Position numbers and translations under genes: made by a program | In this document: one piece after another, positions 17,025 through 26,514 of the stretch | Layout: every line of letters begins with the position of its first letter | Position numbering within the stretch: position 1 is the stretch's first letter | Notes under the pieces: model-generated | The model's database searches: none | Told to the model about the DNA's origin: nothing | Seen by the model: the letters and a program-made list of their open reading frames with translations, nothing else | Assembly (NCBI GenBank): GCA_963659365.1 | Contig: CAVKTI010000006.1 | Coordinates: forward strand, 1-64,000 | Reading direction: 5' to 3' | Length of the DNA: 64,000 bases | Source: W0P28-013 sp963659365 | GTDB lineage: Bacteria > Bacteroidota > Bacteroidia > Bacteroidales > Paludibacteraceae

Positions 17025-18954
17025 TTACTATCAAATCATCGTTAATCATACGCTCGATATACTGCTGAATGGCGGCTTTTAGGTAGCGTTCTTCGGGCGC
17101 AACATCGACCGAATCGCGCAGATTGTGTTCGAGAAAACGGTCGTCGCGGTAGTTGTAAACCGCCACCGTGCGCACGCCGTCGAACTGCACCAGCAGACTG
17201 TCGCCAAAAAGTTGGTACACACCATTGTTGTAGTTAATCACATAGTGCGGCTGGTCGCCATCGATGGTGTTTGCGCCAAACGCAAAATAGGGTTCGGCGC
17301 AGTGCAGGTAGTGCAGAATAGTCGGCATAATGTCGGTTTGCGCCATCGGCACATCGCTCACGCCACGCAGGTCGCTGCCATGTTGGTAGAAGAAAATCGG
17401 AATTTCGTAGCCGCCGCGGTCGTTTTGGTACTCGGCGTGCGTCGAAGCGTTGGTGTGGTCGGCCGTGAAGACAAACAGCGTATTGTCGAACCACGGATAG
17501 CGGCTCATCTTGTCGAAAAACAGGCGCAACGCATGGTCGGAATAGCCAATGCACTTGTGTATCGGGTGCGGTCCTTCGGGGAAAACGCCCTCGTAACGCT
17601 TTGGCACAGCAAATGGGTGGTGCGACGAAGCAGAGAAAATGGTGGTGAGAAACGGCTGGCGAAATTCGCCCATCTTATCGGCAAAAAATTGGAAAAATTC
17701 CTCGTCCCAAATGGCCCAAACGCCATCAAAATCGGCATCGTTGCCATATTCGGTCATGCCAAAATAGTCGTCGTAGCCAGCGGCGTTGGCGTATGCCTGA
17801 AAGCCCATCGAGCCATTGGGCGCACCGTGGAAAAAGGCCGAATAGTAGCCCTCATTTTTTAGCACTTTCGCCACCGACGACACATCGTTTGTGGCATACG
17901 GCGTGGTGATGTACGGCTCGATAAACATCGGAATGCTCGACAGCGTAGAGGGCATGGCATCGATGCTTTTGCGCCCATTTGAAAAACTCTTGCTGAAGGT
18001 GAAACTCTCGGCCAGCAGCGAATCCAGAAACGGCGTGTAGCCCACATAAGTGCCGCTGTCCAAATCGTGATTGAAAAAGCCGATATACTCCTTGCCAAAA
18101 CTCTCCATGATGATAATCACCACATTCAGCGGCCGAAAATCGCCGTCGGGCGCGGGCGTATGCACAGGCCTGAAAATCGTTGGCAGTTCGTCGGCAGTGA
18201 AATAGTGCGGACTCTCGTACGACTTGCGCTCGACCGTGGTGAAAAGGCTGAAAGGCGTGTTCAACACCAGCGCGTTTTCTATGGGGTGATTGATGTATTG
18301 CGCCGCATTGCTGATGTTTATCGGACGCGTGTAGGCACCAAAACCGCCGCGTATGCCGATGACCGTGAAATAGGCGCAAGTGAGCAAAATCGCCGTGTGC
18401 AACGGATAGTAAATCACATGCGGTACGCACATTTTTTCGGGACGATAACGCCTGTAACCAAGCACCAAAACGCCTATTGCAGCGGCGCAAAAGAGCGTGA
18501 TGTACCAATAGTCAATCAGCCCTATGGCGATGATTTTCAGTAGATTACCATCGTTCTGGAACTCGCTAAAAAATGTTATCGTTGTGCGTCGGTGTGTGAA
18601 TGGGAAATAGGCCATATCGGCACAATTTACCACCAGCAGCAGAATGTTTATCGTCAGAAAAATCCACTTCACCGCCTTTTGATAGCGTGCGTCGGCGCGG
18701 AAACGCAGCGGTAAAAGGGCGCAAAAAATGTAGAGCGAATTGAATAGCAGCAGTGCCGACAGGTCGAACCGCAAACCGCCACCGCACACCTCGACAAAGT
18801 GCGCCCAAGTCATGTCGGCAAAGGTGTCGCGATAGATCAGAAAAAAGAAGATTCTGCACAACGAAAAGAGCAGCATCATCAACACCAAATTGCACACAGC
18901 CACCGTGAGCGGCTTGCGCCACAAAGCAGCAAAAAAGTTCGCTATTTTTTTCAT
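16978..18954 (-). CDS. LTA-synthase-like membrane sulfatase-family enzyme
   Basis: This 658-residue inner-membrane protein has about five N-terminal transmembrane helices (residues 10-210) and a large periplasmic alkaline-phosphatase/sulfatase-fold domain. It matches the LtaS/phosphoglycerol transferase group: IMESFGKE holds the metal site, then SNGRKSIDAMPSTLSSIP carries the usual catalytic Ser/Thr region, FSASSHHPF follows, and TADHTN gives the Asp-His metal pair. In Gram-negatives such enzymes usually modify lipids or glycans; the substrate here is unknown. I start at ATG 18954, 13 nt after rsgA. The last 15 codons come from the MITE, giving an altered tail with KGTSINSPF. Confidence 0.85.
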   Translation of the reverse strand: MKKIANFFAALWRKPLTVAVCNLVLMMLLFSLCRIFFFLIYRDTFADMTWAHFVEVCGGGLRFDLSALLLFNSLYIFCALLPLRFRADARYQKAVKWIFLTINILLLVVNCADMAYFPFTHRRTTITFFSEFQNDGNLLKIIAIGLIDYWYITLFCAAAIGVLVLGYRRYRPEKMCVPHVIYYPLHTAILLTCAYFTVIGIRGGFGAYTRPINISNAAQYINHPIENALVLNTPFSLFTTVERKSYESPHYFTADELPTIFRPVHTPAPDGDFRPLNVVIIIMESFGKEYIGFFNHDLDSGTYVGYTPFLDSLLAESFTFSKSFSNGRKSIDAMPSTLSSIPMFIEPYITTPYATNDVSSVAKVLKNEGYYSAFFHGAPNGSMGFQAYANAAGYDDYFGMTEYGNDADFDGVWAIWDEEFFQFFADKMGEFRQPFLTTIFSASSHHPFAVPKRYEGVFPEGPHPIHKCIGYSDHALRLFFDKMSRYPWFDNTLFVFTADHTNASTHAEYQNDRGGYEIPIFFYQHGSDLRGVSDVPMAQTDIMPTILHYLHCAEPYFAFGANTIDGDQPHYVINYNNGVYQLFGDSLLVQFDGVRTVAVYNYRDDRFLEHNLRDSVDVAPEERYLKAAIQQYIERMINDDLIVKGTSINSPFNDKFNK

Positions 18955-18967
18955 TTTCAAACACATT

Positions 18968-19879
18968 TTAACGGTATTTCGATTCACCGAAATCGGTGCG
19001 TATCGACAGATAACTCTCGTAGCGCGAAAGCGCAATGTCGCCCGACTCTACCGCCGCCAGCACAGCGCAATCGGGCTCGTGCGTGTGCGAACAGTTGGCA
19101 AAACGGCACGCCTGCGAAGCGGCAAACATTTCGGGAAAGAAATGCCCAACCTCGTCGGCGGTCATATTCACCATGCCGAAGCCTTTCACGCCCGGCGTGT
19201 CGATGACGAATGTGCCGCCGCCAATGTCGTACATCTCCGAAAAAGTGGTGGTGTGCATACCTTTGAGATGCGCCTCCGAAATGGCTCCCGTTCGGGCGGC
19301 TGCGTGTGGCACAAGGCGGTTTATCAGTGTCGATTTGCCCACGCCCGAATTGCCCGACAGCAGAGTCGTTTTGCCTTGCAACAGCGATTTCAACGCATCG
19401 AGATTTTCGCCAGTTTCGGCCACAATGCGCACGCAGCGGTAACCGATTTTTTCGTATATTTGGCACAGATTGTCGAGTTGTTCACGCCATTTTTTGTCGA
19501 GCAAATCAATTTTATTGAACACCAAAATGGTCGGCACGCCGTAAGCCTCGGCCGTAACCAGAAATCTGTCGATAAAGATGGGCGAAGTTTCGGGCTGGCG
19601 CAAGGTTACCATCAGCACCGCTTGGTCGATGTTCGCCGCAATGATGTGCAACTGCTTCGATAGGTTTGTCGGGCGGCGTACAATGTAGTTTTTGCGATCG
19701 TGCAACTGCGTGATGTAGCCCGCCTCGTCGAACTCGACACGATCGCCCACCGCCACAGGGTTGGTGCTTTTTATGCCCTTGATGCGAAAATTTCCGCGCA
19801 CCTTGCACACCACCGACTGCCCCTGTTCGTTACAAACAAAGCAATCAGAACCCACTATTTTGGCGACAATTCCAAGCAT
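18968..19879 (-). CDS. rsgA: Ribosome small-subunit GTPase RsgA
   Basis: RsgA is a circularly permuted GTPase that checks late 30S ribosome maturation. The 303-residue protein has an N-terminal OB fold (residues 1-75), then G-motifs in permuted order: NKIDLL (G4), GNSGVGKSTL (P-loop) and DTPGVKGFG (G3). A C-terminal zinc knuckle reads CRFANCSHTHEPDC. Size and order are typical. The membrane sulfatase-family gene follows after 13 nt and is probably cotranscribed. Confidence 0.96.
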   Translation of the reverse strand: MLGIVAKIVGSDCFVCNEQGQSVVCKVRGNFRIKGIKSTNPVAVGDRVEFDEAGYITQLHDRKNYIVRRPTNLSKQLHIIAANIDQAVLMVTLRQPETSPIFIDRFLVTAEAYGVPTILVFNKIDLLDKKWREQLDNLCQIYEKIGYRCVRIVAETGENLDALKSLLQGKTTLLSGNSGVGKSTLINRLVPHAAARTGAISEAHLKGMHTTTFSEMYDIGGGTFVIDTPGVKGFGMVNMTADEVGHFFPEMFAASQACRFANCSHTHEPDCAVLAAVESGDIALSRYESYLSIRTDFGESKYR

Positions 19880-20294
19880 ATTTTAGTAGCAAGATATGAG
19901 TAGCAAGTAGCAAGATAAATTAGGAATTAGGAATGAGGAATGAGGAGTTTTTTTAGTTAGAAGTTAGAAGTGAGAAGTGAGCAGTGAATGAGAACTCGGA
20001 CGAAGACAGATTTCAAATGTAACCATTAGGAACAATAAAAACTCAGAAACAAAAATTGCGCCAGCAATTTTGAGAATTTTTTCGACAAGCGAGCGCAGTG
20101 CCAAACTCGTTTGAGCAATGCCGAGCGGAGAAAAAATCTTTGCGAAGCAAAAAACAACTAGAAACTAGAAATTAGAAATAAAAATCGCTTAAATAATTCA
20201 ACTTTATACACTTTCACGCTATTTCGTCTTTACTCCTTACTCCTTGCTATTATTCATTATTCATTTTTAATTATTCATTAGCACACTTCGTGTG
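19880..20294. repeat. Gene-free repeat region upstream of rsgA
   Basis: No gene is seen in these 415 bases. The region contains TAGCAAGTAGCAAG, TTAGGAATTAGGAATGAGG and GTTAGAAGTTAGAAGTGAG words, then inverted versions near its far end. It also holds AAAATTGC-GCCA-GCAATTTT-type hairpins near 20050. No TAnnTTTG promoter close to rsgA was found. Confidence 0.65.
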
Positions 20295-20297
20295 CTA
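20279..20297 (-). terminator. Hairpin at the stop codon of the barrel gene
   Basis: TAGCACAC and GTGTGCTA form a perfect 8-bp stem with a 3-nt loop that includes the TAG stop of the barrel gene. No T-run follows on the minus strand, so termination activity is uncertain. Confidence 0.4.
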
Positions 20298-21464
20298 GAA
20301 CGCTTCTTTTATCGTGAGATAAAAGTTCCAGCCGTCGCGGTGCCAAGTGGTGTTTTGGTTGTTGCGTGCCACATCGAACCGCACATTCACTTTTGCTTTG
20401 TTCACCGCCACGCGCAAGCCTGCGCCGTAGCCAACTTTCGGCACGGCAAATTGCCAATTTTTCAAATTATAGACATCGCCCACGCCGCCAAAAACTGCCG
20501 CTTTCAGAAATCGCCAAATAGGAATGCGCAGTTCGGCTTGCAGCGCAATCGCCACATCGTCGCGGAACTGCCCCCGACGAATGCCACGCAGCAAATCCAA
20601 TCCGCCGATGGTTGGCAACATCTGAAACGGTTTTTCGTTCCCGAAAGTCCACGCAGTGTTTAGTTGCCACGCAAAGACCAACTCTTTGTAAATCGGCACA
20701 AACTGCCGAAAATCGGCCGACACGCTGCCCATGCGATAGGTGCTGCCGAGATACGGCTCGTAGTAGTTGGCCATCGCCTTGAAAAAAATTCCGCGCTGCG
20801 GATAAAACTGCTTGTCGCGCGAATCGTACGACACCAGCGCACCCACGCCCAACATCACAAACGAGCGATCCAAACCTGTTATGCGACAGCATTGCGCCAG
20901 CGAATCGATATTGGCGGTGGTGGTCGGTTTTTCCCACCGAAAATCGAGGCTCGCGCCCACTATCCAATGGTCGGTGATGTAGCATTGCGGTTGCGCCGCC
21001 AGCGACACCACATCAGAACTGTAATTTACCCGCGCCGCCAGCAACGATTTACTGCTATTGCCGATGCCGTAGAAATAGTCGGGGTAGCGTTTGAATCCGA
21101 CGCGCGCATAGAGAAACCAACGACTGTCGTTCCCGAAATAGACGGTCGAAAGTGCATTGACATTCCACTGTTTGTTGAGCGTGTAGGCCGCATCGAAATA
21201 GATGTCGCTCACTTTTGGCTGCTTGGCGCAGTTGAAATAGTATGCGCCTGCCACACCAAACGCCCAGCGTGTTTCGGGCTGATAGACCGCCGTGGGCAGT
21301 GCCATAAATTTCCAGTCGAGCAGCGTGTCCCAGCGCGACCGCTTTTCGGCCGCCAGCGAATCGGCGGGCGTTTGCGCCCACACATTGGCACACAAAAGCA
21401 ACGCCAACAGGCCAACGCCATATTGGCCATTTGCCAAGCCACGATGCAACCAACGCTTCGACAC
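20295..21464 (-). CDS. BamA/TamA-type outer-membrane barrel protein
   Basis: This 389-residue exported protein has a signal peptide (about residues 12-30, cleavage after VWAQ-like sequence) and repeated amphipathic strands with aromatic ends. It ends in Phe, as integral outer-membrane beta-barrels do. The C-terminal half resembles the surface antigen (D15/BamA) barrel: GVGALVSYDSRD, FYPQRGIFF, LGGLDLLRG-like GGLDLLRGIRRG, and GAGLRVAVNK. There are no POTRA domains, so it is a barrel-only relative and not BamA itself. Start is GTG 21464, 5 nt after frr. Its transported substrate is unknown. Confidence 0.8.
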   Translation of the reverse strand: MSKRWLHRGLANGQYGVGLLALLLCANVWAQTPADSLAAEKRSRWDTLLDWKFMALPTAVYQPETRWAFGVAGAYYFNCAKQPKVSDIYFDAAYTLNKQWNVNALSTVYFGNDSRWFLYARVGFKRYPDYFYGIGNSSKSLLAARVNYSSDVVSLAAQPQCYITDHWIVGASLDFRWEKPTTTANIDSLAQCCRITGLDRSFVMLGVGALVSYDSRDKQFYPQRGIFFKAMANYYEPYLGSTYRMGSVSADFRQFVPIYKELVFAWQLNTAWTFGNEKPFQMLPTIGGLDLLRGIRRGQFRDDVAIALQAELRIPIWRFLKAAVFGGVGDVYNLKNWQFAVPKVGYGAGLRVAVNKAKVNVRFDVARNNQNTTWHRDGWNFYLTIKEAF

Positions 21465-21469
21465 GCCGC

Positions 21470-22036
21470 CTAAACGGTCATAATCTCTTTCTCTTTGGCG
21501 GCCATCATCTCGTCGATGCGCTTAACGAACTTGTCGTGCAGTTTTTGCGCTTCGCCCTCGCCGTCTTTGCCCATATCTTCGGGCATACCGTTTTTGACCT
21601 CTTTTTTCAGTTTGTCGATGGCGTCGCGGCGTGCATTGCGCACACTCACTTTGGCCTCTTCGACTGCACCGCCAGCGGTTTTCACCAGTTGGCGACGGCG
21701 TTCCTCCGTTACAGGCGGAATAGCCAAACGAATGCTCTCGCCATTGTTGGCAGGCGTAATGCCCACATCTGACCCCAAAATCGCCTTTTCGATAACGGGA
21801 ATCAGTGCCTTTTCGTAAGGCAAAATCTGAATGGTGCGCGCGTCGGGCGTGGTGAGCGTCGCCACATTGTTGAGCGGCACTACGCTGCCGTAATACTCCA
21901 CACGCACGCCGTCCAAAATGCGCACATTGGCTTTGCCAGCGCGGATATGCGCCAACGCATCGTCGAGAAACTGCACCGCCAAATCCATCTCTTCGGACGC
22001 GGCAGACAAAATCTGCTGAACTTTTTCTTGTGACAT
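21470..22036 (-). CDS. frr: Ribosome recycling factor
   Basis: RRF works with EF-G to split ribosomes after termination. The 188-residue chain has the three-helix core (residues 1-30 and 105-188) with ALAHIRAGKANVRILDG, the small domain with LPYEKALIPVIEKAI, then ESIRLAIPPVTEERR and a long charged C-terminal helix. ATG 22036 matches the usual N-terminus; an upstream in-frame start adds 14 unmatched residues. It is divergent from recJ. Confidence 0.96.
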   Translation of the reverse strand: MSQEKVQQILSAASEEMDLAVQFLDDALAHIRAGKANVRILDGVRVEYYGSVVPLNNVATLTTPDARTIQILPYEKALIPVIEKAILGSDVGITPANNGESIRLAIPPVTEERRRQLVKTAGGAVEEAKVSVRNARRDAIDKLKKEVKNGMPEDMGKDGEGEAQKLHDKFVKRIDEMMAAKEKEIMTV

Positions 22037-22075
22037 AACAAACGATTTATCTCGATTTTCGGTGATGATTTTGTG

Positions 22076-22083
22076 CAAAGGTA
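22076..22083 (-). promoter_or_regulatory. Promoter -7 box of frr
   Basis: On the minus strand this reads TACCTTTG, 40 nt ahead of the frr start. The -33 element is not clear. Confidence 0.5.
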
Positions 22084-22130
22084 CGCATTTTGTATCGAAA
22101 AATGGGACTATTTTGGCAAAAAAATTGCAA

Positions 22131-22162
22131 TTTGGAAATGTCGATTCTTTTTCGTAACTTTG
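22131..22162 (+). promoter_or_regulatory. Promoter of recJ
   Basis: TTTG at 22131-22134, a 20-nt spacer and TAACTTTG at 22155-22162 form a full consensus Bacteroidota promoter pointing to recJ. Confidence 0.8.
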
Positions 22163-22239
22163 TAGGTTGGCTTTTGGTGGTGTAAATGCCCAAACATCGC
22201 CCGCCGACCGCGCAAAAACGCAAATAAAACAACAACATA

Positions 22240-23967
22240 ATGGTTAATCAGTGGATTTTCGACCAACTTACACCCGAACAAGAAGCACACCGCGCCACTA
22301 TTGCAGAGGAACTCGGCGTAGGATCGATTTTGGCGCAACTGCTTGTGCAGCGGGGCATCAACACTTTCGACGAGGCTAAAAAATTCTTTCGTCCCGACCT
22401 AAACGACCTGCACGACCCATTTCTGATAAAGGATATGGATCGCGCCATCGACCGACTGAATCAAGCCCTTTCGCAGAAAGAAAAAATTCTGATTTACGGC
22501 GACTACGATGTGGACGGCACGACCGCCGTGGCGCTGGTTTACACATTTTTGTCGCGCTACACCAACGCCATCGATTTCTACATTCCCGACCGCTACACCG
22601 AGGGTTACGGCATCTCGTTCAAAGGCATCGATTTTGCGCACGACAACGGTTTCACGCTCATCGTTGCGCTCGATTGCGGCATCAAAGCAGTCGATAAAGT
22701 GCAGTACGCCAACACATTAGGCATCGACTTTATCATTTGTGACCACCACAACCCTGGCGACGAACTGCCGCCTGCTGTGGCGGTGCTCGACAGCAAACGC
22801 AGCGACTGTCCCTACCCTTACAAACATCTGTCGGGCTGCGGCGTCGGATTCAAACTGATGCAGGCATTTGCGCAAAACAATGCGATGGATTTTGCGCTGC
22901 TCAAGCCGCTGCTCGACCTTGTGGCGGTGAGCATTGCGTCGGACATTGTGCCGATAACAGGCGAAAATCGCGTGCTGGCCTACTACGGATTGAAACAACT
23001 CAACGAAAATCCGAGCATTGGGCTGCGCGGCATTATCGATGTGTGCAAACTGTCTGGCAAAGAACTGACTATCAGCGACATAGTTTTCAAAATCGGACCA
23101 CGCATCAACGCTTCGGGGCGTATGCATTCGGGCTACGAGGCGGTGGAACTGCTCATTTCGCACGACCCGAATTTTGTTTCGGAGCGGAGTTCGGTCATCA
23201 ACGACTACAACGACGAGCGGCGCGACATCGACAAGCGCACCACCGACGAGGCCAAAAGTCTGCTCGCCTGCACCGACGATTTTGCCAGTCGCCGTTCCAT
23301 CATCGTTTACAACGCCGAATGGAGCAAAGGCATCATCGGCATTGTGGCGTCGCGGCTGTGCGAGGAGTTTTACAAACCGACCATCGTGCTGACCAAAGCC
23401 AACGGATTGGTGAGCGGTTCGGCGCGCTCGGTGCCAGGGTTCGACCTCTACAGCGCCATCGACAGTTGCCACGACCTGCTCGAAAATTTCGGCGGGCATC
23501 TCTACGCCGCAGGATTGACCATGAAAGAGGAGAATTTGGCAGAATTTACGCAGCGATTCGAAGCGTTTGTGGCGCAAAACATTCAGCAAGAGCAACTTAC
23601 GCCGCAAATCGAAATCGATGCTGAGGTCAAATTTCGCGACCTGACGCCCAAATTTTTCCGCATTCTCAAGCAATTCAGTCCGTTCGGTCCGGGCAATATG
23701 AAGCCTGTGTTCTGCACACGCCGCGTGTTCGACTACGAGGGCAACAGTCGCCCTGTGGGCAAAGAGCAGGAGCATCTGAAACTGGAGTTGGTCGATGCCA
23801 GTTGCGAAAATGTGATGAACGGCATTGCCTTCCGCATGAGCGATTTCAACGAGCAACTCAAAGCCCTGAACCCGCTCGACATCTGCTACACCCTCGAAGA
23901 GAACACCTTCAACGGCAACACCTCGATGCAACTGATGATTCGCGACATCAAACTATCGGAGCGGTAG
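22240..23967 (+). CDS. recJ: Single-stranded-DNA 5'-3' exonuclease RecJ
   Basis: RecJ degrades single-stranded DNA 5' to 3' in recombination and mismatch repair. The 575-residue protein has the DHH phosphoesterase core: YGDYDVDGTTAVAL (metal ligands), DCGIKAV, CDHHNPGDELP (DHH), and SGCGVGFKLMQA. The DHHA1 domain follows with GIIGIVASRL, and an OB-fold domain is at the C-terminus. Length is typical of the family. Confidence 0.96.
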   Translation: MVNQWIFDQLTPEQEAHRATIAEELGVGSILAQLLVQRGINTFDEAKKFFRPDLNDLHDPFLIKDMDRAIDRLNQALSQKEKILIYGDYDVDGTTAVALVYTFLSRYTNAIDFYIPDRYTEGYGISFKGIDFAHDNGFTLIVALDCGIKAVDKVQYANTLGIDFIICDHHNPGDELPPAVAVLDSKRSDCPYPYKHLSGCGVGFKLMQAFAQNNAMDFALLKPLLDLVAVSIASDIVPITGENRVLAYYGLKQLNENPSIGLRGIIDVCKLSGKELTISDIVFKIGPRINASGRMHSGYEAVELLISHDPNFVSERSSVINDYNDERRDIDKRTTDEAKSLLACTDDFASRRSIIVYNAEWSKGIIGIVASRLCEEFYKPTIVLTKANGLVSGSARSVPGFDLYSAIDSCHDLLENFGGHLYAAGLTMKEENLAEFTQRFEAFVAQNIQQEQLTPQIEIDAEVKFRDLTPKFFRILKQFSPFGPGNMKPVFCTRRVFDYEGNSRPVGKEQEHLKLELVDASCENVMNGIAFRMSDFNEQLKALNPLDICYTLEENTFNGNTSMQLMIRDIKLSER

Positions 23968-23999
23968 TTGGGAAGGTGAGAGGTTAGAGAATATAGATC

Positions 24000-24034
24000 G
24001 TAGAGCCGCCACACTGTGACGGCTCTACTGTTTT
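24000..24034 (+). terminator. Terminator of recJ
   Basis: GTAGAGCCG at 24000-24008 pairs with CGGCTCTAC at 24020-24028, then TGTTTT. It lies 33 nt past the recJ stop. Confidence 0.75.
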
Positions 24035-24106
24035 ACGGATTTTCCAAAATCCACAAATAACCAATTCCCCAAACTCCCCAAATCCCGCCCGACCAAATTT
24101 TTCTGC

Positions 24107-24140
24107 AAAAAAACGCCGCCCCAACGAAATGAGGCGACGC
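24107..24140 (-). terminator. Terminator of the EF-G paralog
   Basis: Read on the minus strand, CGTCGCCTC pairs with GGGGCGGCG through a short loop, and a run of seven Ts follows. It starts about 20 nt past the stop. Confidence 0.75.
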
Positions 24141-24161
24141 CGTTCTTGATTTTTTACGCAA

Positions 24162-26321
24162 TTACTCTTCCTTTTGCGTGGCTTCGTACTCTTTCAGCAG
24201 TTTGTCCTGAACATCGGCAGGGCAGAGTTCGTACGAGGCGAACTTCATGGTGAACGATGCGCGACCGCCCGAGAGCGAACTGAGCGAAGTGGAGTAGTTC
24301 GACAACTCTTTGAGCGGCACTTTGGCGGTGAGTTTTTCAAACCCCTTCACGCTCTCCATGCCCATGATGATGGCGCGTCGGCCTTGCAGGTCGCCCATCA
24401 CATCGCCCATGCGGTCGCTCGGCACAAGCACTTCGAGGTCGTAAATCGGCTCCATCACCTTCGGCCCTGCATTGCGGAAGGCCTCGGCAAAGGCGTTGCG
24501 GCCAGCCAGTCGGAACGAGATTTCATTGGAATCGACGGGGTGCATTTTGCCGTCGTACACAATCACGCGCACATCGCGCGCATACGAGCCAGTGAGCGGT
24601 CCTTGCTCCATGCGGTCCATCACGCCTTTCAGAATGGCGGGCAGGAAGCGTGCGTCGATGGCACCGCCCACAATGCTGTTGATGAATACCAATTTGCCGC
24701 CCCATTCCAGCGGAATTTCTTGCGTGTCGCGCACGCTGATTTTGTACTCTTGACCGCCAAATTTGAAGGTGTCGGGCACAGGCATTCCTTCGGTGTAGGG
24801 CTCTACTATCAGATGTACCTCGCCAAACTGGCCAGCACCGCCCGACTGCTTTTTGTGGCGATAGTCGGCGCGCGCCGCCTTGGTAATGGTTTCGCGGTAA
24901 GGAATTTTCGGCTCGTCGTACACAATGGGCAGTTTGTCGTTGTTTTCGATGCGCCATTTGAGCGTGCGCAGGTGAAATTCGCCCTGCCCATAAACGATGG
25001 TCTGCTTCAACTCTTTCGACTGCTCGACAATCCATGTCGGGTCTTCTTCGTGCATACGAGTGAGAATGGCACTCAATTTTTCCTCTTCGCCACGCGTTTG
25101 CGGACTGATGGCACGGCGGTATTTCGGGTCGGGATATTTGATGCGCGGGAACTCATAGTCGCAGCCTTTGCCGTCGAGCGTGTTGCCCGTGCGTGTGTCT
25201 TTCAGTTTCACGGTTGCGCCGATGTCGCCAGCCACCATTTCGCTCACCTCTTCGCGGTTCTGTCCCGAAACGGAGAAAATCTGGCTGATGCGCTCTTTGC
25301 CTTGGTTGCGGCTGACATTGGTCAGATCGTCGCCAGCGTGCAGCGTGCCGCTCATCACTTTGAAATACGATACCTCGCCGATGTGCGGTTCTACGCTCGT
25401 TTTGAACACAAAAATGCTGGTTGGACCGTTGGGGTCGGGTGCAATTTCCACGCCTTCGGTGGTAACAGGTTTGGGCATATCGGTAACGAAAGGCACCACA
25501 TTGCCCAAAAATTCCATCAGTCGGCGCACGCCCATCGAGCGGCCAGAGCAGACGCAGAACACGGGGAAAATGTCGCGACCAACCAACCCTTTGCGAATGC
25601 CGTTACGCATCTCGTCTTCGGTGAGCGAACCCTGTTCAAAGTATTTGTCCATGAGGCTTTCGTCGTTTTCGGCGGCGGCCTCAATCAGTTTGTTGTGCAG
25701 TTCGTTGGCTCTCTCCTGCTCCGCATCGGGAATCGGCAGAATTTCGGGCGCACCGCCTTCGGGTTTCCAGCGATACATCTTCATCAGCAACACATCGATA
25801 ACGGCGTTGAACTCGGGACCAACATTGAGCGGATATTGCACCAACACGGTTTTCGAGCCGAAACTATCGCGCAACTGCTCGACGGTCTTGTTGAAGTCCG
25901 ATTTTTCGGTGTCCAACTGGTTGCAAAGGAAGATGACAGGTTTTTTGAACTGCTCGGTGTAGCGGAAGTGGTTTTGCGTGCCAACTTCGACACCATACTG
26001 CGTGTTCACAAGGATCACGGCTTGGTCGGTAACTTCGAGCGAGGTGATGGCACCGCCAATAAAGTCGTCGTTGCCTGGACAGTCGATGATGTTCAACTTC
26101 TTGCCGAGCCATTCGGCGTGAATCACCGTGGGGAAGACCGAGTAACCGTACTCCTGCTCCACGGGGAAATAGTCCGACACGGTGTTTTTGGCATCAATCG
26201 TGCCGCGGCGTTTTATCACGCCACTCTCGTAGAGCATGGCTTCTACAAGGGTGGTCTTTCCTGCTCCAGAACTTCCCATCAACGAGATGTTCTTGATTTC
26301 GTTGGCTTGGTAAACTTTCAT
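24162..26321 (-). CDS. EF-G paralog (EF-G2 type) with altered catalytic motif
   Basis: This 719-residue translational GTPase has all five EF-G domains: G domain (GSSGAGKTT P-loop at 16-24, NQLD for guanine), domain II, and domains III-V ending with a Glu-rich tail. It is not the housekeeping EF-G. The switch II motif that normally reads DTPGH is DCPGND here, so the catalytic His is Asn84. Bacteroides carries a second EF-G (EF-G2) reported to work in translocation without GTPase activity and to be needed in starvation and gut colonisation; this gene fits that type. The assignment to EF-G2 is by motif and position, not a tree. Confidence 0.85.
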   Translation of the reverse strand: MKVYQANEIKNISLMGSSGAGKTTLVEAMLYESGVIKRRGTIDAKNTVSDYFPVEQEYGYSVFPTVIHAEWLGKKLNIIDCPGNDDFIGGAITSLEVTDQAVILVNTQYGVEVGTQNHFRYTEQFKKPVIFLCNQLDTEKSDFNKTVEQLRDSFGSKTVLVQYPLNVGPEFNAVIDVLLMKMYRWKPEGGAPEILPIPDAEQERANELHNKLIEAAAENDESLMDKYFEQGSLTEDEMRNGIRKGLVGRDIFPVFCVCSGRSMGVRRLMEFLGNVVPFVTDMPKPVTTEGVEIAPDPNGPTSIFVFKTSVEPHIGEVSYFKVMSGTLHAGDDLTNVSRNQGKERISQIFSVSGQNREEVSEMVAGDIGATVKLKDTRTGNTLDGKGCDYEFPRIKYPDPKYRRAISPQTRGEEEKLSAILTRMHEEDPTWIVEQSKELKQTIVYGQGEFHLRTLKWRIENNDKLPIVYDEPKIPYRETITKAARADYRHKKQSGGAGQFGEVHLIVEPYTEGMPVPDTFKFGGQEYKISVRDTQEIPLEWGGKLVFINSIVGGAIDARFLPAILKGVMDRMEQGPLTGSYARDVRVIVYDGKMHPVDSNEISFRLAGRNAFAEAFRNAGPKVMEPIYDLEVLVPSDRMGDVMGDLQGRRAIIMGMESVKGFEKLTAKVPLKELSNYSTSLSSLSGGRASFTMKFASYELCPADVQDKLLKEYEATQKEE

Positions 26322-26455
26322 TGTGTAATAGATTTTTGGGTTAAACTTGTTTTACTTTACGAAAAGAGTTTTTTACGCTCAAAATCTTCGCAATTTACAA
26401 ATTTTTTGATTAAAACGAAATTTTATTGATATGTTTTACAACATAATAATGCGGG

Positions 26456-26492
26456 GCGTAAAAAACGCGGAACTTTCCGAAAAAAGTCCCGC
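26456..26492 (-). terminator. Terminator of the T9SS nuclease gene
   Basis: On the minus strand GCGGGACTTT pairs with AAAGTTCCGC (one G-T pair) around a 6-nt loop and is followed by GTTTTTT. It begins 22 nt past the stop. Confidence 0.85.
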
Positions 26493-26514
26493 GCTGATGT
26501 GTGGCATTTGCTTG

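Noticed and set aside
20040..20170. A possible gene remnant in the rsgA upstream gap
   Set aside because: Only short hairpin-forming words are seen; no frame carries a recognisable protein segment.
24174..26429. 751-residue plus-strand frame
   Set aside because: It is a shadow of the EF-G paralog on the other strand, rich in His/Val/Arg without domains.
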